Source of the DNA: a virus
Virus record (IMG/VR): IMGVR_UViG_3300044825_002592
Location: 1-25,679 of that record
DNA: 25,679 nucleotides
Strand: one strand, 5' to 3'
This document shows, piece after piece, positions 1 to 6,358 of the stretch; the first letter of the stretch is position 1, and every line of letters starts with the position of its first letter. The position numbers were made by a program, and so were the translations under genes. The notes below the pieces were generated by a model, which saw only the letters and a list, made by a program, of their open reading frames with translations, had not been told where the DNA came from and did not search any database.

Positions 1-717
1 AATCTTATCTCGGAAAGCAATGTTTTTAATGGCTGCATCTAAGAGATTTCCAGCCGTTCCGTACTGAGATTGCAGACGCTGACGTTGAACATCACCCAGA
101 GACGAAACCTTCTGAGATTCCACGCGGGCTTGAGCCTCTGCTAAGGACTTAACTTTCTCGCGTTGGATGCTTGCCTGAGCCTCAGCTAAGCGTGCTGCGT
201 AGTCGTATTCTTTCTCAGCACGAATACGCTCAATTTCACGACGAGTCAGGCTTTCGGCTTGAGCTTCCCGAAGAGCGGCGCCCCCCGTAAACTGCCCGTC
301 AACGAAACCGCCAACGATTTCTTCCCGAGTAGGAAGGGGAGGAAGATTACCTTCCACTCCGGGAATCAACGAAAGTAGACCCCGACGGAAACGCTCGTTG
401 TTTAAATATTGTTCTACAGCAAGCTGTTCTGTAGTGCTGGTGAAATATTTACTGCGTCCCGAAGGATCTGCCGTGGCGTAAGAAGAAGGCCCGAGAGCAT
501 CTCCGCCGGGTTTAAAAAGCAATTTCCCAGCACCCTCAACAGCGATGTTAGCTATCAAATTTTGGATAATTCCTTCCAGAACCGCATTAGATCCCGCAGC
601 GGCAGCGGGAGCAGCAGCGGCAGCAACGGCAGGAGCAGGCATAGTTTGAGCCGCGTACGAAGGAACCTGAACTAACGGTTGACTAGATCCAGGAGATACG
701 TAACTGTAACGAGACAT
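1..717 (-). CDS. Coiled-coil Ala-rich protein, C-terminus cut by window edge
   Basis: A reading frame starts with ATG at 717 and stays open for 239 codons to the window edge, so the C-terminus is missing. The N-terminal 40 residues are rich in Pro, Ala and Ser. A low-complexity Ala/Pro stretch follows at about residues 27-43. From about residue 140 the protein is charged and Gln/Glu/Arg/Ala-rich with a heptad-like pattern, consistent with a long coiled coil. The start ATG shares one base with the stop of the upstream gene (TGATG), so the two are probably co-translated. I do not recognise the family. A virion-associated or scaffold-like role is a guess from composition only. Confidence 0.75.
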   Translation of the reverse strand, partial: MSRYSYVSPGSSQPLVQVPSYAAQTMPAPAVAAAAAPAAAAGSNAVLEGIIQNLIANIAVEGAGKLLFKPGGDALGPSSYATADPSGRSKYFTSTTEQLAVEQYLNNERFRRGLLSLIPGVEGNLPPLPTREEIVGGFVDGQFTGGAALREAQAESLTRREIERIRAEKEYDYAARLAEAQASIQREKVKSLAEAQARVESQKVSSLGDVQRQRLQSQYGTAGNLLDAAIKNIAFRDKI

Positions 718-950
718 CAGTACCTATCCGGACGGTCAAAAGAAGTCCCTGATGGAGGTTTCTTTATGTAGTTTAGCGTATCCTTTTGCGGCTGCATTAC
801 GGTTTTTTGCTCCTTCTGATCCTCAGAAGGGTACGCTGCTGTTTGTGGAAAATTAGAAGCTAAATAAAGACGAAGAAATTCATCGGCCACGAGAGACGGC
901 GAATCGTTTCTTACGTCGTTTTCCTTCAAACGAAAAGCAGTCTGGTTCAT
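717..950 (-). CDS. Small hypothetical protein, 77 aa
   Basis: Encodes 77 residues, soluble by composition, with a short predicted helix around residues 21-33 and a Lys/Pro-rich tail. Both ends overlap neighbours by one base in the TGATG arrangement: its ATG at 950 overlaps the stop of the 167-aa gene, and its stop overlaps the start of the coiled-coil gene. This points to one leftward operon. I recognise no domain. It resembles the small linker genes common in phage structural operons, but no function can be assigned. Confidence 0.65.
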   Translation of the reverse strand: MNQTAFRLKENDVRNDSPSLVADEFLRLYLASNFPQTAAYPSEDQKEQKTVMQPQKDTLNYIKKPPSGTSFDRPDRY

Positions 951-1453
951 CAGCTCAGAGCCTGGTAATGCTGAGAAGGAGGAATAGAAGACGAACCAGG
1001 GGCATTCAGCATCGAGTACTGGCCACCTAAGCCCGGAACATCAAACTCCACGGGGCGCTGTTGGCCGTAAAACTCCCCGGAATCGTTGGAGTTTTGTTGG
1101 ATACTTGCGATGAAATCCATGAACATCTCACGGACTTCAGGATCAGAGATCAAAAGCTCTAAAAGACGGCGAACCTCAATATCGTCATCGCGAGTGACTA
1201 AACCCGCTTGAAGACGATGAGCCAACTGATCGCGAGCCTCCGGCTGGGAAACGCGAGGCATCGAGTTCAACGACCGAGTAGCTGATGTATTAACACCATC
1301 GCCCTCAAAACCCGGCATAGGGGCGGGTGCTTTGTAGTAAGACCGCAGAACCGTAGCGGTCATCGGGGTTGCGGCAGCACACTCAGCCGGGGTTTTGGGA
1401 ACCGGAAGACCGAGTAGGCGAGCGGCTAATTCATAATCCTGAGGGGAGAACAC
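950..1453 (-). CDS. Hypothetical protein, 167 aa
   Basis: The start is a GTG at 1453, lying 23 nt inside the end of the upstream HTH gene in another frame. The sequence is soluble. It has an N-terminal helix (residues 4-15), a Pro/Ala-rich linker, an acidic helical region around residues 85-120 and a Gly/Ser/Pro-rich C-terminus. No enzymatic motif is visible. Its place between an HTH regulator and the coiled-coil gene, with overlaps on both sides, supports a real co-expressed gene. The family is unknown to me. Confidence 0.7.
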   Translation of the reverse strand: MFSPQDYELAARLLGLPVPKTPAECAAATPMTATVLRSYYKAPAPMPGFEGDGVNTSATRSLNSMPRVSQPEARDQLAHRLQAGLVTRDDDIEVRRLLELLISDPEVREMFMDFIASIQQNSNDSGEFYGQQRPVEFDVPGLGGQYSMLNAPGSSSIPPSQHYQALS

Positions 1454-1721
1454 CGGAACCCAACACCATTGCTACTGATGTCTCCAGTTTAGGCCCTATT
1501 CGTAAAATATCGCCAGGCTGAATGTTGAGTGTAATACAGATTTTCTCAAGAACATCCGGAGACGGTATATAAGTAGGATCGGAATATATTTTTCTCGTAG
1601 TCGTTGGGGATATATCAGATGATTTACTCAGCTTAAATGAAGATACCCCACGGGCATCTAGAACATCCCGGAGCGTATTAACAAGCCGCCCGTAAGTCGG
1701 ATAAGCCGAGTAAAAAGGCAT
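1431..1721 (-). CDS. Cro/C1-type (XRE) helix-turn-helix protein
   Basis: Ninety-six residues. Residues 11-75 fit a Cro/C1 HTH: a first helix (LVNTLRDVLDARG), the pair SFKLSKSSDI and SPTTTRKIYSD, then PSPDVLEKICITLNIQPGDIL, the usual end of the HTH_26-type fold. About 20 non-conserved residues follow. It is the first gene of the leftward block, so it may regulate that block or a divergent unit. Upstream on the minus strand there is a -10-like TAGAAT about 26 nt before the ATG. The DNA-binding assignment is strong; target and role are not visible. Confidence 0.85.
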   Translation of the reverse strand: MPFYSAYPTYGRLVNTLRDVLDARGVSSFKLSKSSDISPTTTRKIYSDPTYIPSPDVLEKICITLNIQPGDILRIGPKLETSVAMVLGSGVLPSGL

Positions 1722-1761
1722 CTGTTATAGCACTATGCTGAATTCTATTCGCAACTCTAAG

Positions 1762-2544
1762 TTAAAAACCTAGATTTTTCTGCCGCACGAAACTAAGGTC
1801 ATACGTTGTGAAATCTAAAGGAAGACTAGAGTTATTAAAAGGAGTTTTATGCACATCTCCTTCCATATGGTGTTGCCACGCAGGCGACCATTTGCTGTGC
1901 ATATAGAGCTTATTGAGTTCATGCGCGATGTGAATGCCTTGAGCCAACTCGGGTTCGCTGCGCCAAGTCTGGCTGCCATCCGCGTAGTCACCGCAGGTCT
2001 CTCCGTGATAATAAGGAACCCCAACTGAGAGCTCTCGTTTCAGCTCTTTGTGCTTAAAGCGCATACCGTAGTCGAGGTCCTCACAGTAGGCCGGGTATAA
2101 GTTTTCGTCAAAAAGACCGTAAGCCTGAACAACCCAGTCTTTAATCAAGAAGAAATCCCAGCTTCCATTTAAACCATGCACAATTCCCGTATCCGGATCT
2201 TGGACGTGTTGAACCGCAGCTTTCAAAAACCCCGGAGTGTACATAATGTCATGATTAGTTATAACCCAATACGGAGCATTCATAAAACACTTGATAATTA
2301 GATTCCACGCTCCTGAACAGCCGATATTTGCCGGCATATGACATACGACGACTTTTTTTACATATTTATGCGGAACCGACTTCAGCAAATCCAACTCAGC
2401 CGTGATCTGATCACGGCCGTTGTTATCGAAGACAACGAAGGTATCTACAGGATAATCTATGCTATAGAATAACCTGTAAACCCAGTGAGGTGCGTTGACA
2501 CAAGCCGTACCAATAACAGGTATGGCGGGCGCGGTTATATCCAA
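1762..2544 (-). CDS. GT2-like glycosyltransferase
   Basis: A 260-residue protein with a TTG start at 2544. No ATG or GTG lies upstream in frame, and AGGA sits just before the TTG. The N-terminal part matches the nucleotide-binding half of GT-A transferases: a beta strand (IPVIGTACVN), VVFDNNG, then a conserved-looking PANIGCSGAWN. The metal-site region is NHDIMYTPG, around residues 97-105, in place of a canonical DxD. ENLYPAYCEDLDYGMR matches the ED-containing acceptor motif of GT2 rhamnosyltransferase-like enzymes. It would move a nucleotide sugar onto a glycan or protein. With the other transferases nearby, virion or host-surface glycan modification is likely (inference). Confidence 0.82.
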   Translation of the reverse strand: MDITAPAIPVIGTACVNAPHWVYRLFYSIDYPVDTFVVFDNNGRDQITAELDLLKSVPHKYVKKVVVCHMPANIGCSGAWNLIIKCFMNAPYWVITNHDIMYTPGFLKAAVQHVQDPDTGIVHGLNGSWDFFLIKDWVVQAYGLFDENLYPAYCEDLDYGMRFKHKELKRELSVGVPYYHGETCGDYADGSQTWRSEPELAQGIHIAHELNKLYMHSKWSPAWQHHMEGDVHKTPFNNSSLPLDFTTYDLSFVRQKNLGF

Positions 2545-2561
2545 TTTCCTATAAGAGCTGC

Positions 2562-2573
2562 TAGTATGCTAAC
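2562..2573 (+). promoter_or_regulatory. Promoter-like motif upstream of the FkbM gene
   Basis: TAGTATGCTAAC matches a motif TANTATGYTRA also found before 5741 and at 8049. TATG begins 24 nt before the GTG start, exactly as at 5717/5741. The reverse strand of the same site reads CATACT, 24 nt before the TTG of the divergent GT2 gene, so one site may serve both directions. No -35 element is obvious. This is a sequence observation; promoter activity is inferred. Confidence 0.45.
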
Positions 2574-2588
2574 ACTTGAGCCCGGTTT

Positions 2589-3305
2589 GTGGCCGTTTTT
2601 CTCTGGGGTCCCGAAAACTCCCTAATCGTGCCCACACCGGGCGTCGGTTTCTTAATGCACGACGACGATTCGGGTCGCTGCCAGATGCACAGCGTGGGCA
2701 TACCGGAAAACACCCTAATCCAATGGGCTAAACAGTTCGCTCACAAAGATAAAGTTTTTATAGACTGCGGCGCCCATATGGGCAGCTACTCAATCCTGCT
2801 GGCGGATCACTTCAAAGAAGTTCTTGCATTTGAAGCACAACGACGTACTTTTTACCAACTGTGCGGCAATATCTTTATAAACGAGAAAACGAACGTAATC
2901 CCGCGAAACGTCGCTGTGACTGACAAAGTCCACGCGGGCAAAAACGTCACCCTGTCCGTGGTTTCCGAAGACGGGGGCGGATCAACAATCCTTCCGCCTA
3001 ACCAACCAGTCCTACATAGTGAACAAGTCCCAGCCGCGGATCTAGACAGCTACCAAATAACTAACGTCGGTCTCATAAAACTCGACATCGAAGGCAACGA
3101 ACTCCAAGCCTTACAGGGCGCCGAAAAAACACTGGAAAACAGCGGGTATCCTCCAATCATCTTCGAAGCCAACAACGACAGTTGGTACGCCAAACAGAAA
3201 CAGGAACTGTTCGACCACCTAATGAAATTGGGCTACAACCTAGCCGAAATACGCCCATACGAAAATATGTACGTAGCGATGCAACAAACTACGGCAAAAT
3301 TTTAG
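2589..3305 (+). CDS. FkbM-family SAM-dependent methyltransferase
   Basis: Starts with GTG at 2589 and encodes 238 residues. The class I SAM fold is clear: motif I is KVFIDCGAHMGSYSILLA (about residues 55-72), followed by VLAFEAQ and LIKLDIEGNELQALQGAE (about residues 161-178), the FkbM hallmark in which the acidic residue of the DIEG motif is kept. The family O-methylates sugars or small molecules. It is a single gene transcribed divergently from a glycosyltransferase, suggesting methylation of the same glycan. Its last 17 bases overlap a small gene on the opposite strand. Confidence 0.9.
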   Translation: MAVFLWGPENSLIVPTPGVGFLMHDDDSGRCQMHSVGIPENTLIQWAKQFAHKDKVFIDCGAHMGSYSILLADHFKEVLAFEAQRRTFYQLCGNIFINEKTNVIPRNVAVTDKVHAGKNVTLSVVSEDGGGSTILPPNQPVLHSEQVPAADLDSYQITNVGLIKLDIEGNELQALQGAEKTLENSGYPPIIFEANNDSWYAKQKQELFDHLMKLGYNLAEIRPYENMYVAMQQTTAKF

Positions 3306-3381
3306 AGGCCATCCAAACAAGCACAGAAACAATAAGGATGTAACCCGCCAAAAACTCTAGAACAGCTAAACCGAAATTCAT
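3289..3381 (-). CDS. 30-aa single-span membrane peptide coupled to dCMP deaminase
   Basis: A 30-codon frame whose ATG (3381-3379) overlaps the TGA of the dCMP deaminase in the classic ATGA arrangement, so it can be translated by coupling. The peptide begins MNFGLAVLEFLAG, continues with a hydrophobic stretch (YILIVSVLVWM) and ends in SKILP. Residues 5-25 would form one membrane helix. It ends antisense inside the tail of the FkbM gene. The overlap and the strong hydrophobicity are the evidence; function is unknown. Confidence 0.5.
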   Translation of the reverse strand: MNFGLAVLEFLAGYILIVSVLVWMASKILP

Positions 3382-3818
3382 TTAGGTAACTCCAATAGAG
3401 TCAACTCAACTTTAGCTTCGTTAAACATCGACCGGGAAAGATTGAAACTCTCCTCCCATCGATCCGGAATAGGGAGGTCGGGCGCCACAACGCGCCGCAC
3501 GCCAGCTTGAATAAGCAACGTACAGCAATTGCTACACGGCAAAAAAGGCCAAACATAGACCGTAGAGCCCTCCAAAACCACGCCGTGTCGTGCGGCATGG
3601 GCGATGATGTTGGCTTCGGCGTGGACTGTGCGTAGGAGTTTTTCCTGGCGATCCTGGAGACGTCCAGGTAAATCAGAAATACCGTGAGGAAAACCGTTGT
3701 ATCCCGTGCCTAGAATCCGGCGGTCTTTAACGGCGACAGCTCCCACCTTAGTAGATGGGTCCTTACTCCACTCTGCCAGGGTTTTAGCCAGATCTAAAAA
3801 CTTATAATCCCAGCTCAC
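3378..3818 (-). CDS. dCMP deaminase (ComEB/phage type)
   Basis: Starts with GTG at 3818; 146 residues, a normal length for phage and ComEB-type dCMP deaminases. The zinc site is HAEAN (residues 66-70, His ligand plus catalytic Glu) and PCSNC (about residues 93-97, two Cys ligands). DPSTKVGAV and GTGYNGFPHGISD are characteristic of dCMP rather than cytidine deaminases. The reaction is dCMP to dUMP, feeding dTMP synthesis during phage replication. No thymidylate synthase is in this window. A promoter-like TATTATGTTG lies 26 nt upstream, and a 30-aa membrane peptide is coupled downstream. Confidence 0.92.
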   Translation of the reverse strand: MSWDYKFLDLAKTLAEWSKDPSTKVGAVAVKDRRILGTGYNGFPHGISDLPGRLQDRQEKLLRTVHAEANIIAHAARHGVVLEGSTVYVWPFLPCSNCCTLLIQAGVRRVVAPDLPIPDRWEESFNLSRSMFNEAKVELTLLELPK

Positions 3819-3837
3819 GGAAGAATTACGCAGGCCG

Positions 3838-3847
3838 CAACATAATA
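3838..3847 (-). promoter_or_regulatory. Promoter-like motif upstream of dCMP deaminase
   Basis: Read on the minus strand the site is TATTATGTTG, the same core as TANTATGYTR before the FkbM and Methyltransf_24 genes. Here it lies 26 nt before another GTG start. It also falls in the gap after the neighbouring operon, where a promoter would be expected. Inferred from recurrence only. Confidence 0.4.
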
Positions 3848-3857
3848 CTAGACACGA

Positions 3858-4157
3858 TCAGCATCCAATACCATCACGAGCAGACTGTGTTAAGGCTTCC
3901 CAATCCTCTTCCAAACACAACCTGCAGTGTGCGTGTAGCGACGGGGTCTGCTGGTAGTCCCACAAAACCAAACAGTACTTGCAATTTTGTCCTACAGAAT
4001 TCTTTTGAATAACAATGTCCTCTACGGTGCCGAACCGCGGTTTGCTGTTTGCCTCGATGACGTGTGCCATCTCTTTGCGAACCGTTAGCAACGTCGACCC
4101 CCTAGGGCGCTCTGCCACACGATCGCCGGCCTTGAATCGATATTTAGAGCGAGCCAT
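3858..4157 (-). CDS. Small beta-rich (KOW/SH3-like) protein, 99 aa
   Basis: The ATG at 4157 shares a base with the upstream stop (TGATG); a TTG one codon earlier is less likely. The pattern KYRFKAGDRVAERPRGS, then RFGTVEDIVIQKN, then YCLVLWDYQQTPSLHAHCRLC looks like a small beta-barrel of KOW/SH3 type. It recalls short proteins seen in cyanobacteria and their phages (GDRV...RPG-VLWD-Q.PS.HA.RL). That family memory cannot be verified here. The C-terminus has two pairs of Cys. Last gene of a coupled four-gene minus-strand run; function unknown. Confidence 0.75.
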   Translation of the reverse strand: MARSKYRFKAGDRVAERPRGSTLLTVRKEMAHVIEANSKPRFGTVEDIVIQKNSVGQNCKYCLVLWDYQQTPSLHAHCRLCLEEDWEALTQSARDGIGC

Positions 4158-4342
4158 CAAGAATCAAGACGAAGGGTAAGGAGTTCAAGCTCAGGGGAGT
4201 CGGCAACCCAACGAGCAAAAACAAGTGCGCGGTCCCACGCGGCAAATTTGTGTTGGCTGTATTGCTTTGTGTCCCGCCGCTGGAAGGAAACAGAAATGTT
4301 CCTTTTATGTTCTAGTTGTGAGTCAGTCTTTGTTTTCATCAT
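4157..4342 (-). CDS. Small hypothetical protein, 61 aa
   Basis: Starts ATG-ATG at 4342, inside the end of the Cys-rich small gene, and its TGA overlaps the ATG of the next gene. The protein is Arg/Lys/Gln-rich in its first half, followed by KFAAWDRALVFARWVADSP, a likely amphipathic helix. I recognise no domain. Support comes from tight overlap with both neighbours. Confidence 0.55.
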   Translation of the reverse strand: MMKTKTDSQLEHKRNISVSFQRRDTKQYSQHKFAAWDRALVFARWVADSPELELLTLRLDS

Positions 4343-4493
4343 TCAAGTTAAGTGGGAGATACTCGGTGCAATTGGGACCTGGATTAGGGGGAGCACACCA
4401 ACTCTGTCGAAAAGAGGGAATAGAGGTGTATCTGAGGCACTTAAGGCGAAGAGAACAAGTCTCGCCGTTCATGCACTTAGTGATGTCCATCAT
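4323..4493 (-). CDS. Cys-rich small protein, 55-56 aa
   Basis: Starts at ATG-ATG (4493 or 4490), overlapping the last codons of the zinc-ribbon gene, and ends with TGA at 4323, overlapping the next gene. The sequence opens M-DITKCMNGETCSLRLKC, then LRYTSIPSFRQSWCAPPNPG, then a last Cys in PNCTEYLP. The spacing C-x6-C-x5-C-x2-Y with RQS and a terminal Cys matches a recurring type of tiny phage protein that has two or three N-terminal cysteines followed by RY...RQS...P...C. A metal-binding knuckle is likely; function unknown. Confidence 0.65.
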   Translation of the reverse strand: MMDITKCMNGETCSLRLKCLRYTSIPSFRQSWCAPPNPGPNCTEYLPLNLNDENKD

Positions 4494-4827
4494 TGCTACT
4501 CAGATACGAAGAACACTCTTCCGCAAAGGTTCCCCCAGCCTCCGGGAGCCCTAAATCACACTTTACGCCGTCGTGATCCCAAAAAGAACATGAAGAACAA
4601 TTTTTTAAAGTTTGCGTTAAACCTGTTAACACTTGGATAGCCTGTTGATGTCGAAGTTTAAGCTCTTTATATTCCTCCAAAATTTCCTTAGGGATGACAT
4701 ACACACTCTTGGAAAAACCACAGGTGCACTTGTACGTGCGACGTTGTATCTCATCAGACAGAGTCTGGTGACTCCTGTGGGAATCAATAAGCTTCAGCTT
4801 GTAGGACTGGCAGGAAGAACAAAACAC
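4477..4827 (-). CDS. Zinc-ribbon protein, 116 aa
   Basis: GTG start at 4827. The N-terminus has CSSC (residues 3-6) and CTCG (about residues 34-37), the spacing of a zinc ribbon with a beta hairpin of basic residues between. A helix (about residues 45-75, EILEEYKELKLRHQQAIQVL) follows. A second Cys cluster has CSSC plus CDLG and a final Cys near EECSSY, a probable second zinc site. It heads the coupled minus-strand block directly after the tRNA genes. A nucleic-acid-binding role is inferred from the ribbons. Confidence 0.7.
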   Translation of the reverse strand: MFCSSCQSYKLKLIDSHRSHQTLSDEIQRRTYKCTCGFSKSVYVIPKEILEEYKELKLRHQQAIQVLTGLTQTLKNCSSCSFWDHDGVKCDLGLPEAGGTFAEECSSYLSSNDGHH

Positions 4828-4841
4828 AGGTTTAAAGAAAG

Positions 4842-4926
4842 TAGCTCGGGCGGGGGTCGAACCCGCATGATCACAATGATCGTGAGATTTTAAGTCTCAT
4901 ATGTCTACCAATTCCATCACCGAGCC
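4842..4926 (-). tRNA. tRNA-Leu (anticodon UAA)
   Basis: An 85-nt cloverleaf with a class II variable arm. The acceptor 5' strand is GGCTCGG, pairing with CCGAGCT (one G-U). The anticodon stem TGAGA/TCTCA encloses CTTAAAA, giving UAA. The long variable arm contains CGATCA/TGATCA-type pairing. The T arm is GCGGG-TTCGACC-CCCGC. The 3' CCA is not encoded. It would read UUA (and UUG) codons. It sits 3 nt from the next tRNA, in the same direction. Confidence 0.93.
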
Positions 4927-4929
4927 AGG

Positions 4930-5002
4930 TGCGCGTCGTGAGGATCGAACTCACCTACCGCGAATTATGAGTTCGCTGCATTCACCAGATTGCTAGACGC
5001 GC
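4930..5002 (-). tRNA. tRNA with CAU anticodon (elongator Met, or Ile2)
   Basis: A 73-nt cloverleaf: acceptor GCGCGTC/GACGCGC (7 perfect pairs), D stem GCA/TGC with GG in the loop, anticodon stem GCGAA/TTCGC with loop CTCATAA, five-base variable loop, T arm GTGAG-TTCGATC-CTCAC, discriminator A. G1-C72 pairs, so it is not an initiator type. A CAU anticodon can be Met, or Ile if position 34 is changed to lysidine, and the sequence alone does not decide. CCA is not encoded. Confidence 0.92.
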
Positions 5003-5018
5003 GTGGGACTGGAGAACC

Positions 5019-5309
5019 CTAAGCAGCCCAGGCTTCGATTCGTGCCTCTATTTCCTTTTTCTTAATGAGTGTCGGTGTTTTTTCGATATTGCTCCGACAA
5101 GAGCAGTGATACGAACAATAGGGACCCTTCATATCAGGCTTCCTTAAGATGTCCTTCTCAAACTTGCGGAGACGGGACCCCTTCATGACAAAAGGCTCAA
5201 AACACCGAGGGCAGATGACGTAAAGCTGCTTTTGAGACACTAGAGGAGAGTGGCGAACCTCTGTAGTAAACCAGAGAAACCACAAAAGCGCAATACCGCA
5301 AATGCGCAT
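5019..5309 (-). CDS. Small protein with N-terminal hydrophobic stretch and Cys cluster
   Basis: Ninety-six residues. The first 16 after the Met are hydrophobic (ICGIALLWFLWFTTEV), a possible signal or membrane anchor. Residues 32-72 hold CPRCFEPF and CSYHCSCR, resembling a zinc finger of CxxC...CxxxC type, and the C-terminus is a Lys/Glu-rich helix. If the annotated ATG is wrong, an internal GTG just before the Cys cluster would give a soluble zinc-finger protein. It lies between the tRNAs and a membrane-protein gene on the same strand. Function unknown. Confidence 0.6.
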   Translation of the reverse strand: MRICGIALLWFLWFTTEVRHSPLVSQKQLYVICPRCFEPFVMKGSRLRKFEKDILRKPDMKGPYCSYHCSCRSNIEKTPTLIKKKEIEARIEAWAA

Positions 5310-5334
5310 CCGCCCATCTCATTTGAGTCTAGCT

Positions 5335-5637
5335 TTAAGGGTATTGAAGCTTGGCTTCAGCCTTACAAACGGCAAACCCCGTGTCGCCACGCATCCCGTT
5401 GTTATCGAGCGTGAACTGAGCCAGGCAACGATCAAAAGCCTGATCACGCATCCGGTCTTGAGGAGTCTTACGAGAATCAGCAGTAGCGTGCCAACCAAGA
5501 GATGCGAGCACAAGCAAACCAAAAACCCCAATAAACCCGCAGGCAGCGGTTGCGACGATTATTTTCCACGCTTGCCAAGCTGCCGCCGTCTGGGGCAGGT
5601 GCTTGCTGTCGAGATTGATTTTGATGTCGGTAGCCAT
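5335..5637 (-). CDS. Single-span membrane protein, 100 aa
   Basis: ATG at 5637. The N-terminal 23 residues are polar, residues 24-48 form one strong membrane helix (IIVATAACGFIGVFGLLVLA region), and the remaining half is polar with two cysteines, possibly disulfide-linked if outside the cytoplasm. The topology suits an inner-membrane spanin or a small phage membrane protein, but no lysis gene is next to it, so the role is open. A TGCTATGAT extended -10-like element lies about 29 nt upstream. Confidence 0.7.
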   Translation of the reverse strand: MATDIKINLDSKHLPQTAAAWQAWKIIVATAACGFIGVFGLLVLASLGWHATADSRKTPQDRMRDQAFDRCLAQFTLDNNGMRGDTGFAVCKAEAKLQYP

Positions 5638-5713
5638 GTGTTGGAAGTGATTCCATGAGAATCATAGCACTCCGTCAAGCCCTCGTCACCGTGGACAAAC
5701 CCCTCGCCGCTGT

Positions 5714-5727
5714 TACTATGTTGATAA
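5714..5727 (+). promoter_or_regulatory. Promoter-like motif upstream of the 5741 methyltransferase
   Basis: TACTATGTTGATAA fits TANTATGYTRA. TATG starts at 5717, 24 nt before the GTG start at 5741, the same distance as at the FkbM gene. It lies in the gap between divergent genes. Inferred promoter with a short leader. Confidence 0.45.
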
Positions 5728-5740
5728 TGACCCTACTGTT

Positions 5741-6358
5741 GTGAGTTTCTTCTTAGATAAAAAGTACCAAGTCACTCACGCCTGGTACGAACAGCTTCTA
5801 GGTTCCGCAAAACTCCTATCCAGCGAACCCAGAGCCAAAAAACTCCAGTTTGACCCCGCCGAAGAGCGTCTGATCGTTGAAATCGGAGTGTACGAGGGTG
5901 CCTCGACCTGCTGGTGGTCTGATAACTACCTAGATCACCCCAATAGCCGGCTAATCGCAATCGATCCTTTTACAGGAAATCAGGAGTATCGGGACAACAA
6001 GGAAAACTATCCGACTTTGGATGACATCGAGTTCATCGCAAGGTCCAACATCGCCAAAAGTAGGAACGCCGGAAAAGTTGACATTCGGGTTGGTTGTTCT
6101 TGGGATGTGTACCCCACGCTCAGCCGCGATTTGAAAAAACCCATCGATATTCTCTATATCGACGGAGATCACACGCCAAATGCTGTCTGTCGCGACATCG
6201 CGCTGTATCTTCCCCTTGTTCGTTCGGGTGGAGCGGTCATCTTCGACGATTACGGACACGAAGACGTAAAACGTGCCGTCGACGGAGCTCTAAATGCGTG
6301 CGGATCGATGGAATTGGCGTTTATGACCGGTTGGCAGCTCTGGTGCATCACTGCATGA
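5741..6358 (+). CDS. Class I SAM methyltransferase (Methyltransf_24-like)
   Basis: GTG start; 205 residues. Motif I is RLIVEIGVYEGASTCWW (about residues 44-60), followed by RLIAIDPFTG (motif II acid, about 70-79), IDILYIDGDHTPNAVCRDI (about 135-153) and GGAVIFDDYG (about 166-175). This order and the DGDH motif are typical of Methyltransf_24 enzymes found in glycan and secondary metabolite loci. Substrate unknown. Its TGA overlaps the ATG of the glycosyltransferase downstream, so the two are likely a coupled pair acting on the same glycan (inference). Confidence 0.85.
   Translation: MSFFLDKKYQVTHAWYEQLLGSAKLLSSEPRAKKLQFDPAEERLIVEIGVYEGASTCWWSDNYLDHPNSRLIAIDPFTGNQEYRDNKENYPTLDDIEFIARSNIAKSRNAGKVDIRVGCSWDVYPTLSRDLKKPIDILYIDGDHTPNAVCRDIALYLPLVRSGGAVIFDDYGHEDVKRAVDGALNACGSMELAFMTGWQLWCITA

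Noticed and set aside
409-675. Plus-strand frame of 88 codons
   Set aside because: Antisense to the open coiled-coil gene; Ser/Arg/Gly repeats mirror its Ala-rich codons.
1734-1740. Further plus-strand TATGCTG promoter copy
   Set aside because: It lacks the TAN prefix, and no plus-strand gene or RNA feature follows; likely chance.
6094-6354. N-terminal extension of the exostosin-like gene
   Set aside because: It lies wholly inside the methyltransferase gene in another frame, is Arg/Ser-rich, and the ATGA-coupled start at 6355 gives a normal protein.
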